A DNA stretch of 64,000 nucleotides from Candidatus Methanoplasma cognatum. GTDB taxonomy: Archaea; Thermoplasmatota; Thermoplasmata; Methanomassiliicoccales; Methanomethylophilaceae. Of the stretch, positions 1 through 7,767 are shown piece after piece. The stretch lies in contig WRLM01000007.1 of NCBI GenBank assembly GCA_009777615.1, positions 1-64,000 on the forward strand, written 5' to 3'. Below the pieces are notes generated by a model. It saw nothing but the letters and a program-made list of their open reading frames with translations. It did not search any database and was not told where the DNA came from. Both the position numbers and the translations under genes were made by a program. How positions within the stretch are numbered: the stretch's first letter is position 1; each line of letters opens with the position of its first letter.

Positions 1-1
1 A

Positions 2-625
2 TCAATGGCCGCTGACGGCGTCAGCGAGATCGTTGCGCTGCCGCTTTTTGTAGCGTCTGGGAGGCATACGACACAGGACATACCATGCAAACTCGGAATA
101 CCGGAAGGATACGGGAGCTTTGTGTCGGCCAAGTATGGCAAAGACATCATGATCCATTACAATGAGCCTTTTGGCGATGACCCTGGCGTCACGCAGGTCC
201 TGCTGGAGAAACTGAAGAAGATGGGCTGCTCCGAAAACACCGGGGTATTGCTTGTTGCACATGGCTCCCCGATGAAACATAACGCCGACCTTGTCAACAT
301 GACGTCCGACCGCCTGAAAGCATCCGGCGTCAGGAATGTGTTTGTCGGTTTCAACGAATATAATGAACCGACCATAGAGCATTCGTACGAGGAGATGATA
401 GCATCTGGATTCGAAAGAGTGATCGTACTTCCTATGTTTCTCGCTTCCGGCGCTCATATCGGTGAGGAGATACCGGAGAAATTAGGCATACCTGCAGGCA
501 GCAACGGGGGGATAGTGGAGAGAGGAGGCAGGAGCATTTCGGTTTCCTATGCCGAACCCCTTGGACTCAATCCGGACATGAATGATATCCTAGTCAAAAA
601 GATCGAAAAAAGCAGCGCAACATGA
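2..625 (+). CDS. cbiX: sirohydrochlorin cobaltochelatase CbiX, two-domain form (5' partial)
   Basis: CbiX inserts cobalt into sirohydrochlorin, the entry step of anaerobic cobalamin synthesis; related archaeal chelatases insert nickel for F430. The frame is open to the window edge, so the N terminus is missing. Two chelatase repeats are visible: the tail of the first (FVASGRHTTQDIPCKLGIP) and a full second one (VLLVAHGSPMKHN, then FLASGAHIGEEIPEKLGIP). Each has the SGxH motif, and the second has the metal-binding HGS histidine. Archaeal CbiX is usually a single ~130-residue domain, so a tandem form is notable. It converges on hemD with a 38-bp gap and uses the product of the operon next door. 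Family is secure; metal specificity is inferred. Confidence 0.85.
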   Translation, partial: SMAADGVSEIVALPLFVASGRHTTQDIPCKLGIPEGYGSFVSAKYGKDIMIHYNEPFGDDPGVTQVLLEKLKKMGCSENTGVLLVAHGSPMKHNADLVNMTSDRLKASGVRNVFVGFNEYNEPTIEHSYEEMIASGFERVIVLPMFLASGAHIGEEIPEKLGIPAGSNGGIVERGGRSISVSYAEPLGLNPDMNDILVKKIEKSSAT

Positions 626-663
626 ACACCGCAACGAGAGATTTGAGGTAATTGCAAAGAGTT

Positions 664-1422
664 TCAGCTCGGATCCGAGAAGGACCTCTTTATTGCGGCT
701 ATCATGTCCTCAAACGTTGCCCTTTCAGGGATAATGTCCACTTTTATACCGAGAGACGTCAGCATATCGATCGTAGGTCTGCCTATCGCGGCAACCTTTA
801 CCTTACTAAGCATGTCTGCGGTTTTAATGGCCCTGCTCTCAGCGGCCTCTGCAAAGGACTGTGCGGAAAGGGGACTCGTGAAGGCGAACACATCTATCTT
901 TCCCATATTTCCCGCATCCAGTATCTCTTTGAGATATCCTGGATCAGCGGGCTTCAGACTATAGGCGGCAAAATCTACGACCTCCGCACCCGCTGCGGCA
1001 AGGCCCTGATCAAGGACGCGCGAGCCGCGGTCCGATCTTATGAGTATCACTTTCTTCCCCTTTACGGATCCGCGCAGATGTCCGACTATGCCTTCTGAAC
1101 TATACTCCTCCGGCATCGAATCCGTGGCCACTCCCAAATGCTCCAAAGCCTCTGCGGTTCCCGGCCCGATGGATACGACATGCGCACCTGCGACGGAATC
1201 TCTGAACAGCGGAGACCTTCCGCATTCCTCCGCAGCCGTTGCAGACGTAAATACGACGACATCACCGCGCCTTATCGTCCGGAGCAACTGTTCCGTATCC
1301 GAGATGCTGCGAGGCATTATCTCAAGAGACGGCGCCGCCATGACGGTGAACCCTTCTGACTCGGCCAAAGATATGGATTCCGACAGTCTCCTTTTAGGTC
1401 TTGTGAACGCTATGACCGTCAA
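664..1422 (-). CDS. hemD: uroporphyrinogen-III synthase
   Basis: HemD cyclises hydroxymethylbilane to uroporphyrinogen III. The protein is about 252 residues, normal for the family, which is poorly conserved in sequence. Visible features are the N-terminal AFTRPKRR, VVFTSATAAEE, SIGPGTAEALE, and the C-terminal FTSPLSAQSFAE and AAIGRPT segments typical of the two-lobed fold. I chose a TTG start at 1422 because it overlaps the cobA stop by 4 bp (TTGA), matching every other junction in the operon; an in-frame upstream extension to 1689 lies inside cobA and is rejected. Last gene of the tetrapyrrole operon. Confidence 0.85.
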   Translation of the reverse strand: MTVIAFTRPKRRLSESISLAESEGFTVMAAPSLEIMPRSISDTEQLLRTIRRGDVVVFTSATAAEECGRSPLFRDSVAGAHVVSIGPGTAEALEHLGVATDSMPEEYSSEGIVGHLRGSVKGKKVILIRSDRGSRVLDQGLAAAGAEVVDFAAYSLKPADPGYLKEILDAGNMGKIDVFAFTSPLSAQSFAEAAESRAIKTADMLSKVKVAAIGRPTIDMLTSLGIKVDIIPERATFEDMIAAIKRSFSDPS

Positions 1423-2156
1423 TGGATATCCCCCAAGATGTCCCTCTCCTTTACGACATCTCCGATAACTATTATCCCCGGCGCCTTCATTCTTTTCTCG
1501 ATGATCAGAGAAGGCAGTTTGTTCAGCGAGGCTGTTTCGGCTCTCTGCCGCCCTTCCTCCCGTACTATAACAGCCGCAGGCGTTTCGGGATTCATTCCTC
1601 CTTCTATGAGCTCTTTGGATATGTACTCTGAATTGCCGATCCCCATGAGTATGACGATCGTCCCTTCTGTCGCTGCAACTTTCTTCCAATCCATCCTGTC
1701 GCTGTCGCGATCGGATCTTTCGTGACCCGTGGCGATGGTCACCATCGGGGCATGGTCCCTGTGCGTCAGAGGTATGCCGGCAAGTTCCGGCACGGAAATA
1801 GATGACGACACTCCCGGCACCACGTGCACCTCTGCTCCTGCTTTTATGAGTTCCGCGGCTTCCTCCGCCCCTCTTCCGAAGAGGAACGGATCTCCGCCTT
1901 TCAAACGGACGACCGTCTTACCCTCAGCGGCAAGCCTGACCAGAGTGTTGTTGATCTCGCTCTGGCTCATTTTGTGGTCGCCGCCTCGTTTGCCTGCGTC
2001 TATCAGTTCGGCGCTCCCGCATTCTTTCAGTATCTCGGCGTCTATGAGCGCATCGTACACGACGACATCCGCCTTCCTCAGAAGGTTCAGACCCCTTACT
2101 GTGATCAGATCCGTGTCGCCCGGCCCCGCTCCTACAAGATATACCTTGCCCTTCAT
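1419..2156 (-). CDS. cobA: uroporphyrinogen-III C-methyltransferase (SUMT)
   Basis: CobA methylates uroporphyrinogen III at C2 and C7 with SAM, giving precorrin-2 and committing the pathway to corrinoids, siroheme and F430. At 245 residues it is a stand-alone SUMT. Signatures: N-terminal VYLVGAGPGDTDLIT, the VVRLKGGDPFLFGRG loop, the VVPGVSSSISVPELAGIPLTHR active-site region and C-terminal PGIIVIGDVV. Its ATG overlaps the hemC stop by 4 bp and its own stop overlaps the hemD start. It is not fused to HemD or the dehydrogenase, unlike many bacterial CysG proteins. Confidence 0.95.
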   Translation of the reverse strand: MKGKVYLVGAGPGDTDLITVRGLNLLRKADVVVYDALIDAEILKECGSAELIDAGKRGGDHKMSQSEINNTLVRLAAEGKTVVRLKGGDPFLFGRGAEEAAELIKAGAEVHVVPGVSSSISVPELAGIPLTHRDHAPMVTIATGHERSDRDSDRMDWKKVAATEGTIVILMGIGNSEYISKELIEGGMNPETPAAVIVREEGRQRAETASLNKLPSLIIEKRMKAPGIIVIGDVVKERDILGDIH

Positions 2157-3016
2157 TTTCCAATCCCCTTCAACTCCGAGGCGACCCTTTCCAGATCTGA
2201 GGCTGTATGATCCAAAGGTACCGTCGAATCGATCCTTCTGAGAACGGTTCCGTCAAAGAACACACCTTTTATCATCAGCCGGTCCCCTTCTCTTTTTGCG
2301 TTTATACCGATAGGCGATGAACAGATACCGCCCATAAGCCTCATGATGGAACGTTCCGCCTGGGTCTCGGCCCTTGTGTCGGCGTCGTCCGTCTTTCCCA
2401 AGATGTCGATGATATCACGATCGGACGACCTGCAGGCGACCGCTATCGCACCCTGCCCCGGCGCGGGTACGAAGTCATCAATGCCCAGGGTGTGCATCTC
2501 TCTTTTGATGCTGAGACGGTCAAGCCCTGCCTTTCCCAATATGATCGCGTCATATTCGCCTCTGTCAAGTTTACCGAGCCTGGTGTCTATGTTCCCTCTC
2601 AGTCCTTTGATCTCAAGGTCCGGACGCATGCTTTTCAAAATGACCGTCCTTCTGACCGACGATGACCCTACGACCGCACCGAACGGAAGTTCGTCGATAC
2701 GCATGGGCAGGATGACATCTTCGCAGGAGGCCCTGGGGAGGACCGCTCCGATGATTATCTCCGTGTCCCTAAAGACGGGTACGTCTTTCATGGAGTTCAC
2801 CGACACGTCTATCTCCTTTGCGACCAGGGCATTATCCAGCTCTCTTACGAATGCCCCGTATCCCCCTATGTCCTTCAGTTCGGACGTTTGGTCCGTGTCT
2901 CCGGCGGTCTTTATTTTTTTAATTGTCATCGTCTCATCGGTGTGTGCGACCGCCGTTTCGATGAATATGTCTGTCTGAGCTAACGCCAGCCTGCTGTCCC
3001 TGGTGCCGATGATCAT
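2153..3016 (-). CDS. hemC: hydroxymethylbilane synthase (porphobilinogen deaminase)
   Basis: HemC condenses four porphobilinogens into hydroxymethylbilane. The protein is 287 residues. The N-terminal IGTRDSRLALAQT, SVNSMKDVP, GSSSVRR and RGNIDTRL motifs are present. Cys232 in GGICSSPIG is the expected attachment site of the dipyrromethane cofactor. I took the ATG at 3016, which overlaps the hemL stop by 4 bp; a GTG three codons upstream (3025) is possible. Part of the operon sirC-hemA-hemB-hemL-hemC-cobA-hemD. Confidence 0.95.
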   Translation of the reverse strand: MIIGTRDSRLALAQTDIFIETAVAHTDETMTIKKIKTAGDTDQTSELKDIGGYGAFVRELDNALVAKEIDVSVNSMKDVPVFRDTEIIIGAVLPRASCEDVILPMRIDELPFGAVVGSSSVRRTVILKSMRPDLEIKGLRGNIDTRLGKLDRGEYDAIILGKAGLDRLSIKREMHTLGIDDFVPAPGQGAIAVACRSSDRDIIDILGKTDDADTRAETQAERSIMRLMGGICSSPIGINAKREGDRLMIKGVFFDGTVLRRIDSTVPLDHTASDLERVASELKGIGK

Positions 3017-4263
3017 GTTATGCACCTCATGTTCCTGTCGAATTCCTCCGACAGCTTTTTCAGTTCGGAACCGTGCTCTGTGGAAAGGAAATTGACCTCC
3101 AGTGCCGCAGGGGGCATGTATATCCCGGAATCAAGCATACGTCTGAACAGATCCGCATACGTCTTCCTGTCACAACCCTGCGCTTCGGTCCCGTTGTTCA
3201 CCGAGTTCACACCGAAGAATACCTGGAACATCGATCCGACGGCATTCATCGCCGCAGGTATCTTGTTATCTTCCAAAGAATCTGATATGGCGGCCGTAAG
3301 CTCCGAACTCATCCTGTTCAGGGCCTTATATTTCTCCTTTGTCATCTTCTTCAATGTTGCCGTTCCCGCAGCGGCCGTCAGCGGGTTGCCGGAGAATGTG
3401 CCTGCCTGATATACCGGCCCGGCGGGGGCGAGGTTCTCCATGATCTCTCTGCGCCCTGCGAACGCACCTGCGGGAAGACCGCCGCCCATTATTTTCCCCA
3501 TCGTACACAGGTCCGGCTTCACTTTATAAAATTCCTGCGCCCCGCCCCGTGCCAATCTGAATCCTGTTATGACCTCATCAAATATCAGAAGGACGCCTTC
3601 CTTCTTGGTCATCTTCCTGATATTCCTGAGATAGTCTTTTTGAGGCAGCACTACGCCTGCGTTCCCGAGGACCGGCTCCATTATGACGGCGGCGATGTCG
3701 TCCCTCTTTTCTAATATAGATTCCATCTGCTCCTCCGAGTTGTATTCGACCGTATATGTGCCTGAGGCTGTTCCGGAGAGTATTCCTTTCTTCAGCGTTC
3801 TCTGCGAACTGTCTGACAGCACGGCGTCGTGCGAACCGTGGAACCCTCCTTTCATCTTCACGATGCCTCGTTTGCCTGTGTATCCTCTCGCCAAACGTAT
3901 GGCGTGCATGGTTGCCTCCGTGCCCGAATTCACCAAACGCACCATCTCTGCGCAGGGCACCCTCTCCGATATCTCGGAGATCAGCTCTTTCTCTTGGGGA
4001 GATGGCGCACCGAAGACGGTTCCTTTTTTGGCCTGCTGTTTGACCGCCGACACCACCGAGGGGTGGGAATGGCCCAGTATGAGGGGGCCGTATGCCATGC
4101 AAAGGTCGATATAGTCGTTACCGTCAACATCGGTCACGATGCATCCTTTACCTTTTTCAATGTACACCGGGCTGGGTTCAAAGGCTCTGACGGGGCTTGA
4201 CACTCCTCCCGGCGTGAGTTTTTTCATCACCTGATGATTGCTGAATGATGTTTCCCTGTTCAC
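3013..4263 (-). CDS. hemL: glutamate-1-semialdehyde 2,1-aminomutase
   Basis: HemL converts glutamate-1-semialdehyde to 5-aminolevulinate, second step of the C5 route. The 416-residue protein has the PGGVSSPVRAF start, the NSGTEATMHAIRLAR cofactor-phosphate region, LLIFDEVITGFR with the pyridine-contacting Asp, and the PLP lysine near residue 257 in MGKIMGGGLPAGAF. The start is GTG at 4263, overlapping the hemB stop by 4 bp (GTGA). A longer frame to 4593 runs through hemB and is a shadow. Order and tight packing show co-translation with HemA and HemB. Confidence 0.95.
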   Translation of the reverse strand: MNRETSFSNHQVMKKLTPGGVSSPVRAFEPSPVYIEKGKGCIVTDVDGNDYIDLCMAYGPLILGHSHPSVVSAVKQQAKKGTVFGAPSPQEKELISEISERVPCAEMVRLVNSGTEATMHAIRLARGYTGKRGIVKMKGGFHGSHDAVLSDSSQRTLKKGILSGTASGTYTVEYNSEEQMESILEKRDDIAAVIMEPVLGNAGVVLPQKDYLRNIRKMTKKEGVLLIFDEVITGFRLARGGAQEFYKVKPDLCTMGKIMGGGLPAGAFAGRREIMENLAPAGPVYQAGTFSGNPLTAAAGTATLKKMTKEKYKALNRMSSELTAAISDSLEDNKIPAAMNAVGSMFQVFFGVNSVNNGTEAQGCDRKTYADLFRRMLDSGIYMPPAALEVNFLSTEHGSELKKLSEEFDRNMRCIT

Positions 4264-5231
4264 CGTTTCAGCTCCTTCAGCGCATCTTCGGCGAAGTATG
4301 ATATTATTATGTCGGCGCCGGCTCTTTTGATCGAAATGAGAGATTCCATCGCCGCCCTGCGTTCGTCTAACCATCCGTTCGCGGCCGCGGCCTTTATCAT
4401 TGCGTATTCCCCCGATACCTGATAGGCCGCCACCGGAACGGAGAACTCGGCCCTTGCCTGTTTTATCACATCGAGATACGGCATCGCCGGTTTTACCATT
4501 ATGATGTCGGCGCCTTCTTCGATATCCGTGCGCATCTCCGTCATTGCCTCCCTGGCGTTGGCCGGGTTCATTTGATAGGCCTCCCTTCCGCATCCCGACG
4601 GAACGGAATGCGCTATGTCCCTGAATGGGCCGTAGAACGAGCTGCAGAACTTTGCGCTGTATGCCATTATTGAAACGTCCTTATGGCCGGATCCGTCCAG
4701 AGCCTCCCTTATATTGGAGACCTGGCCGTCCATCATGCCGCTCGGGGCTACCATCTGCGCTCCCGCATGTGCGAGGGATTCCGCAATCTTTCTGTATTGG
4801 ATCAGAGTCAGATCATTATCCACCTTTCCGCCGGAAAGTATCCCGCAGTGCCCGTGATCCGTATATTCACACATGCACAGGTCGGCAATGAGAAGCAGGT
4901 CGGAGGACGATCCCATTTTTCTTATAGCGTTTTGAACCACGCCATCCTCCGAATATGCGCCGGACCCATCTGGATCCTTGTGCTTAGGTATCCCGAAGAG
5001 CATGACCGCATTGATCCCCGATGAGTGAAGCCTTTCGGCGACCTTCGCCGCGTCGCTAAGCGGATATGTCGGAACTCCAGGCATAGAATCCGTATATTTC
5101 ACGGAATCCAGAGTTTCATCGAAAAACAGCGGCAGCACAAGGTCATCCTTGTGCAGCCTTGTTTCTGTCAGCATCCTGCGGACACTTTCGTCAGAACGTC
5201 TGCGTCTCATTCTGTCTTTTGGGAACATCAT
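4260..5231 (-). CDS. hemB: delta-aminolevulinic acid dehydratase (porphobilinogen synthase)
   Basis: HemB joins two aminolevulinates into porphobilinogen. 323 residues. The two Schiff-base lysines are seen as YSAKF (about K194) and MVKPA (about K247). Cysteines 119, 121 and 129 in DLCMCEYTDHGHCG form the catalytic-zinc site, so this is a zinc-dependent enzyme rather than the magnesium type that has Asp-rich residues there. ATG overlaps the hemA stop by 4 bp. Confidence 0.95.
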   Translation of the reverse strand: MMFPKDRMRRRRSDESVRRMLTETRLHKDDLVLPLFFDETLDSVKYTDSMPGVPTYPLSDAAKVAERLHSSGINAVMLFGIPKHKDPDGSGAYSEDGVVQNAIRKMGSSSDLLLIADLCMCEYTDHGHCGILSGGKVDNDLTLIQYRKIAESLAHAGAQMVAPSGMMDGQVSNIREALDGSGHKDVSIMAYSAKFCSSFYGPFRDIAHSVPSGCGREAYQMNPANAREAMTEMRTDIEEGADIIMVKPAMPYLDVIKQARAEFSVPVAAYQVSGEYAMIKAAAANGWLDERRAAMESLISIKRAGADIIISYFAEDALKELKR

Positions 5232-6466
5232 TTCACCTCCAATCCGAAAAGGTACCTAGCTGCATCAATAACACTGTTTTCCCCGCTGAGAGAAGAGACC
5301 CTGAGGTTCTCATAGATCTCTGCGAGCATCTTCGATACGATCGCCCTCGACATGTCCTCGAACACCTCATCGATATCGGCCGAAACGGCCCTCGCTTTTG
5401 CTCTGGACAGCTCTTCTTCTCTTACAGCGGCCGCTTTCCTGCTTATTTCCCCGATAACGCGGTTAGCTTTCTCCTCCAGATATTCAGCGTCCATTTTGGC
5501 GATCTCGTCTTTCACTATGCGCTCCGCCTCGGATATCTCTGTTCTTCTTCTCATTATATTCTCGGCAGCCACCCCCTGGAGGCTGTCCATCGTCTCCAGC
5601 GATACGTTCGAGATATCGTTGACGGCATCATCCACGTTCTTCGGCACCGACACGTCCACAACAAGAAGCGGCCTCTCCCGTTCTCCGGCGGATGTTATCG
5701 TTTCCGGAGTGACGATTATGTGAGGGGCCGATGTGGCGACGAACAGGACATCGCTCTTTGACACGGCCGATATCAGGTATTCCCTGCTCAGGGCGGTACC
5801 GCCGACCTGAAGCGCCAGGTCCGAGGCCCTTTCAAATGTCCGGCCGGAGACTATCACCAATTGAACGCCCTTATCTGAAAGGCTTTTTCCTATGGCCGCC
5901 GCCATGCTGCCCGCACCGAAGATGGTGACGGTCTTACCCTCCAGCCCCCCTGTCCTCTGTTCGGCCAGATCCACGGCCGCACTCCCGACGGAAACGGAAC
6001 CGGGATTGATCTGTGTCTCGTTCCTTACTCTCTTACCTATGGATAGTGCCCTGTCAAAGAGTTTAGAAAGATATTTGGATACGTGCCCTTCTTCTTTGGC
6101 CCGCACGTACGCCTCCCTGACCTGACCCTGAATGTGATTCTCCCCCACGATCAGAGAGTCGAGGCCGCACGACACTCTGAAGAGATGTCTTATCGACGCT
6201 TTTCCTTGGTTAATAAAAGGTATGCTCTGGTCTTTTGAACGCGGCACGGTGTTCCTTATGAATGACTCGAACTCCTTTTTTACCGGTTCGGCGTCATCCG
6301 TCCCGACGTATATTTCAAAGCGGTTGCATGTTTTCAGTATAACATATTCATTATAGGCCATGGTGTTCTGCAGATATTTGGTGATGTTGGACTCCATCAT
6401 CTGCGCAACCTCGCTCATGGCTTCGATCCCCGCATCCGTATGCGTCACGTGGAGGCTTATGATCAC
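5228..6466 (-). CDS. hemA: glutamyl-tRNA reductase
   Basis: HemA reduces Glu-tRNA(Glu) to glutamate-1-semialdehyde, the first committed step. 412 residues. The catalytic cysteine is Cys47 in LKTCNRFE; GLDSLIVGENHIQGQV and the Rossmann motif VTIFGAGSMAAAIG follow, and the C terminus is the helical dimerisation domain. The start is GTG at 6466, overlapping the sirC stop (GTGA). The substrate would come from GltX, encoded at 42096-43781. Confidence 0.95.
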   Translation of the reverse strand: MIISLHVTHTDAGIEAMSEVAQMMESNITKYLQNTMAYNEYVILKTCNRFEIYVGTDDAEPVKKEFESFIRNTVPRSKDQSIPFINQGKASIRHLFRVSCGLDSLIVGENHIQGQVREAYVRAKEEGHVSKYLSKLFDRALSIGKRVRNETQINPGSVSVGSAAVDLAEQRTGGLEGKTVTIFGAGSMAAAIGKSLSDKGVQLVIVSGRTFERASDLALQVGGTALSREYLISAVSKSDVLFVATSAPHIIVTPETITSAGERERPLLVVDVSVPKNVDDAVNDISNVSLETMDSLQGVAAENIMRRRTEISEAERIVKDEIAKMDAEYLEEKANRVIGEISRKAAAVREEELSRAKARAVSADIDEVFEDMSRAIVSKMLAEIYENLRVSSLSGENSVIDAARYLFGLEVK

Positions 6467-7077
6467 TTCGGCGCCCCCAGCATTTTAGCTCTTTCCAGAG
6501 CGGACGCCGTGTCCCTTTCTCCGGCGAACCTGTTCACTTCAGGGTCGCGGGCGGCCTTTCTTAAATATTCTGAGCGTTCTGCCTGAGTCCCTTTTCCGGC
6601 GCACATCTTTCTCAGTTCAGATAAGATATCGAACATGACGTCGAATCTTTCGTCCAGAAAGGCGTCAAGTTCTTCGACCACATAAGGGGGGAAAGCGGGA
6701 AGCTTTCCTTCCGATGACACGGATACTGTGTATCTTTCTCTCTTCAGAACGGAAGGCATGACCACATTACCGCCGCCATGGGCGGAATTGACGTAAAGAC
6801 CCTGACGGAGGGCTTCGTCTCTTACCTCGGAATTCAACGTCATATCGTCCGTCGCCGCTATGATAATATCAAATCCTTTCATCATATCGGATACTTCCGA
6901 GACCGTAGTCCTCTTTTTTATCAAAGAGCCGGCTATTTCTTCGATCCCTGGTACGGCGTCCTCTGCGACCACTGTGATATTCGCGCCTCTGAAGTGCGTA
7001 CATTTCCGCAGAGCGACATTTCCGCCGCCCACCACGAGCACTTTAAGACCTTCTGGTGAGATTAACAAAGATATCAT
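6463..7077 (-). CDS. precorrin-2 dehydrogenase / sirohydrochlorin-forming (SirC/CysG-N type)
   Basis: This NAD-dependent dehydrogenase oxidises precorrin-2 to sirohydrochlorin, the branch point to cobalamin (through CbiX), F430 and siroheme. 204 residues. The Rossmann motif VLVVGGGNVALRK lies near the N terminus, followed by IIIAATDDMTLN and the NSAHGGGNVVMPSVLKR loop seen in CysG-N/Met8p/SirC. There is no fused methyltransferase. It is the first gene of the operon, so the upstream region 7078-7424 with its three palindromes is the operon control region. Confidence 0.9.
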   Translation of the reverse strand: MISLLISPEGLKVLVVGGGNVALRKCTHFRGANITVVAEDAVPGIEEIAGSLIKKRTTVSEVSDMMKGFDIIIAATDDMTLNSEVRDEALRQGLYVNSAHGGGNVVMPSVLKRERYTVSVSSEGKLPAFPPYVVEELDAFLDERFDVMFDILSELRKMCAGKGTQAERSEYLRKAARDPEVNRFAGERDTASALERAKMLGAPK

Positions 7078-7167
7078 CTATATGGCGCCCCCTTTCTGCC
7101 TGAATCTGCGAGAATATGCTCTTTGAAACCAGTCTGCATGAATCTGCCCCGTACCATGCTTATCCTC

Positions 7168-7184
7168 TTGGATTATCCATCCAA
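7168..7184. promoter_or_regulatory. palindromic operator candidate, site 1 (tetrapyrrole operon)
   Basis: TTGGATTATCCATCCAA is a perfect 6-5-6 inverted repeat, 91 bp upstream of sirC. The same motif recurs at 7212, 7310, 16145, 16246 and 35302, always upstream of corrinoid or cobalt genes. The function as a repressor or activator site is inferred. Confidence 0.65.
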
Positions 7185-7211
7185 TGAACACTTCTCACTT
7201 ATAAGAACATA

Positions 7212-7228
7212 TTGGATTATTTATCCAG
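7212..7228. promoter_or_regulatory. palindromic operator candidate, site 2 (tetrapyrrole operon)
   Basis: TTGGATTATTTATCCAG matches the 17-bp motif with one mismatch in the last half-site base. It starts 44 bp from site 1, about four helical turns, so two dimers would sit on the same face of the DNA. Confidence 0.6.
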
Positions 7229-7309
7229 CGTGCCTGTCTGATGAAAAAATTGCTTACGTCTTAGTGCGTGAGCCGCGTGGGCAGAAGACCAACAATAACA
7301 TATTAATTA

Positions 7310-7326
7310 TTGGATGTATGTGCCAA
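7310..7326. promoter_or_regulatory. palindromic operator candidate, site 3
   Basis: TTGGATGTATGTGCCAA, an imperfect 6-5-6 repeat. A 23-base stretch around it (7309-7331) is identical to 35301-35323 between the divergent cbiD and cbiF genes. The two copies lie 28 kb apart with no shared flanking sequence, which suggests selection on the site itself. Confidence 0.6.
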
Positions 7327-7424
7327 GTTATTGCTATCACAGATTATGCGTTCCCGCCAGAACCTGAGTTGCGGCTTGCGCCTATATGTTAGCTGTAGCT
7401 GGAAAGATCCCCCGCATAAAAGTA

Positions 7425-7526
7425 TTACATATACGCGCGGAGGTACACATACATTATCACTAACAGCACGCCCAGCATAACTAAACGTATGAGGATTCTG
7501 ACGATTACCCTTTTTAGAAACGACAT
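7425..7526 (-). CDS. small single-span membrane protein (33 aa)
   Basis: An ATG frame of 33 codons preceded by GAGG eight bases upstream. The peptide begins MSFLKRVIVRILIRL and continues with VMLGVLLVIMYVYL: a basic N-terminal end and one hydrophobic helix (about residues 8-29), the layout of a small inner-membrane protein. It lies 20 bp after the 67-residue ORF and may be the last cistron of the dnaG/Lon-like transcript. I do not recognise a family. Real as a gene in my view because of the ribosome site and coherent membrane pattern, but unproven. Confidence 0.5.
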   Translation of the reverse strand: MSFLKRVIVRILIRLVMLGVLLVIMYVYLRAYM

Positions 7527-7546
7527 CCTATCCTCACTTGAATTAA

Positions 7547-7750
7547 TTAACGCATATTAAAAACATCACAACGTTCCAGCGTTAGCATAGACCGGGGCGC
7601 CTCTTCGACCTTTTTGAAGGCGGTGGCCGGCAGTCTCTTTTCGTGATCTATGCATCCGTATGCGCCGCATTCCAACATGAATGCGGCCTGCGGCAGCGCG
7701 ACGGATCTACTGGACCTGCGGATCGTCTTCGACCATGCGGCAGAGAACAT
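7547..7750 (-). CDS. hypothetical protein (67 aa)
   Basis: A 67-codon ATG frame starting 17 bp after the Lon-like ATPase stop. It has a Cys pair (LECGAYGC) and a charged C-terminal half, with no signal peptide or membrane span. No clear ribosome site is seen before the ATG. It could be a genuine small partner of the ATPase, a remnant of a longer C-terminal part, or chance. I recognise no family. Confidence 0.35.
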   Translation of the reverse strand: MFSAAWSKTIRRSSRSVALPQAAFMLECGAYGCIDHEKRLPATAFKKVEEAPRSMLTLERCDVFNMR

Positions 7751-7767
7751 ATATGAAAGCTGAACCG

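Noticed and set aside
652-2241. Several + strand frames of 70-170 codons opposite hemD, cobA and hemC
   Set aside because: They are antisense shadows of conserved genes; the same holds for the long antisense frames opposite most other genes.
7123-7392. 89-codon + strand frame over the palindrome region
   Set aside because: It has no ribosome site, runs through three operator-like repeats, and its product looks non-coding.
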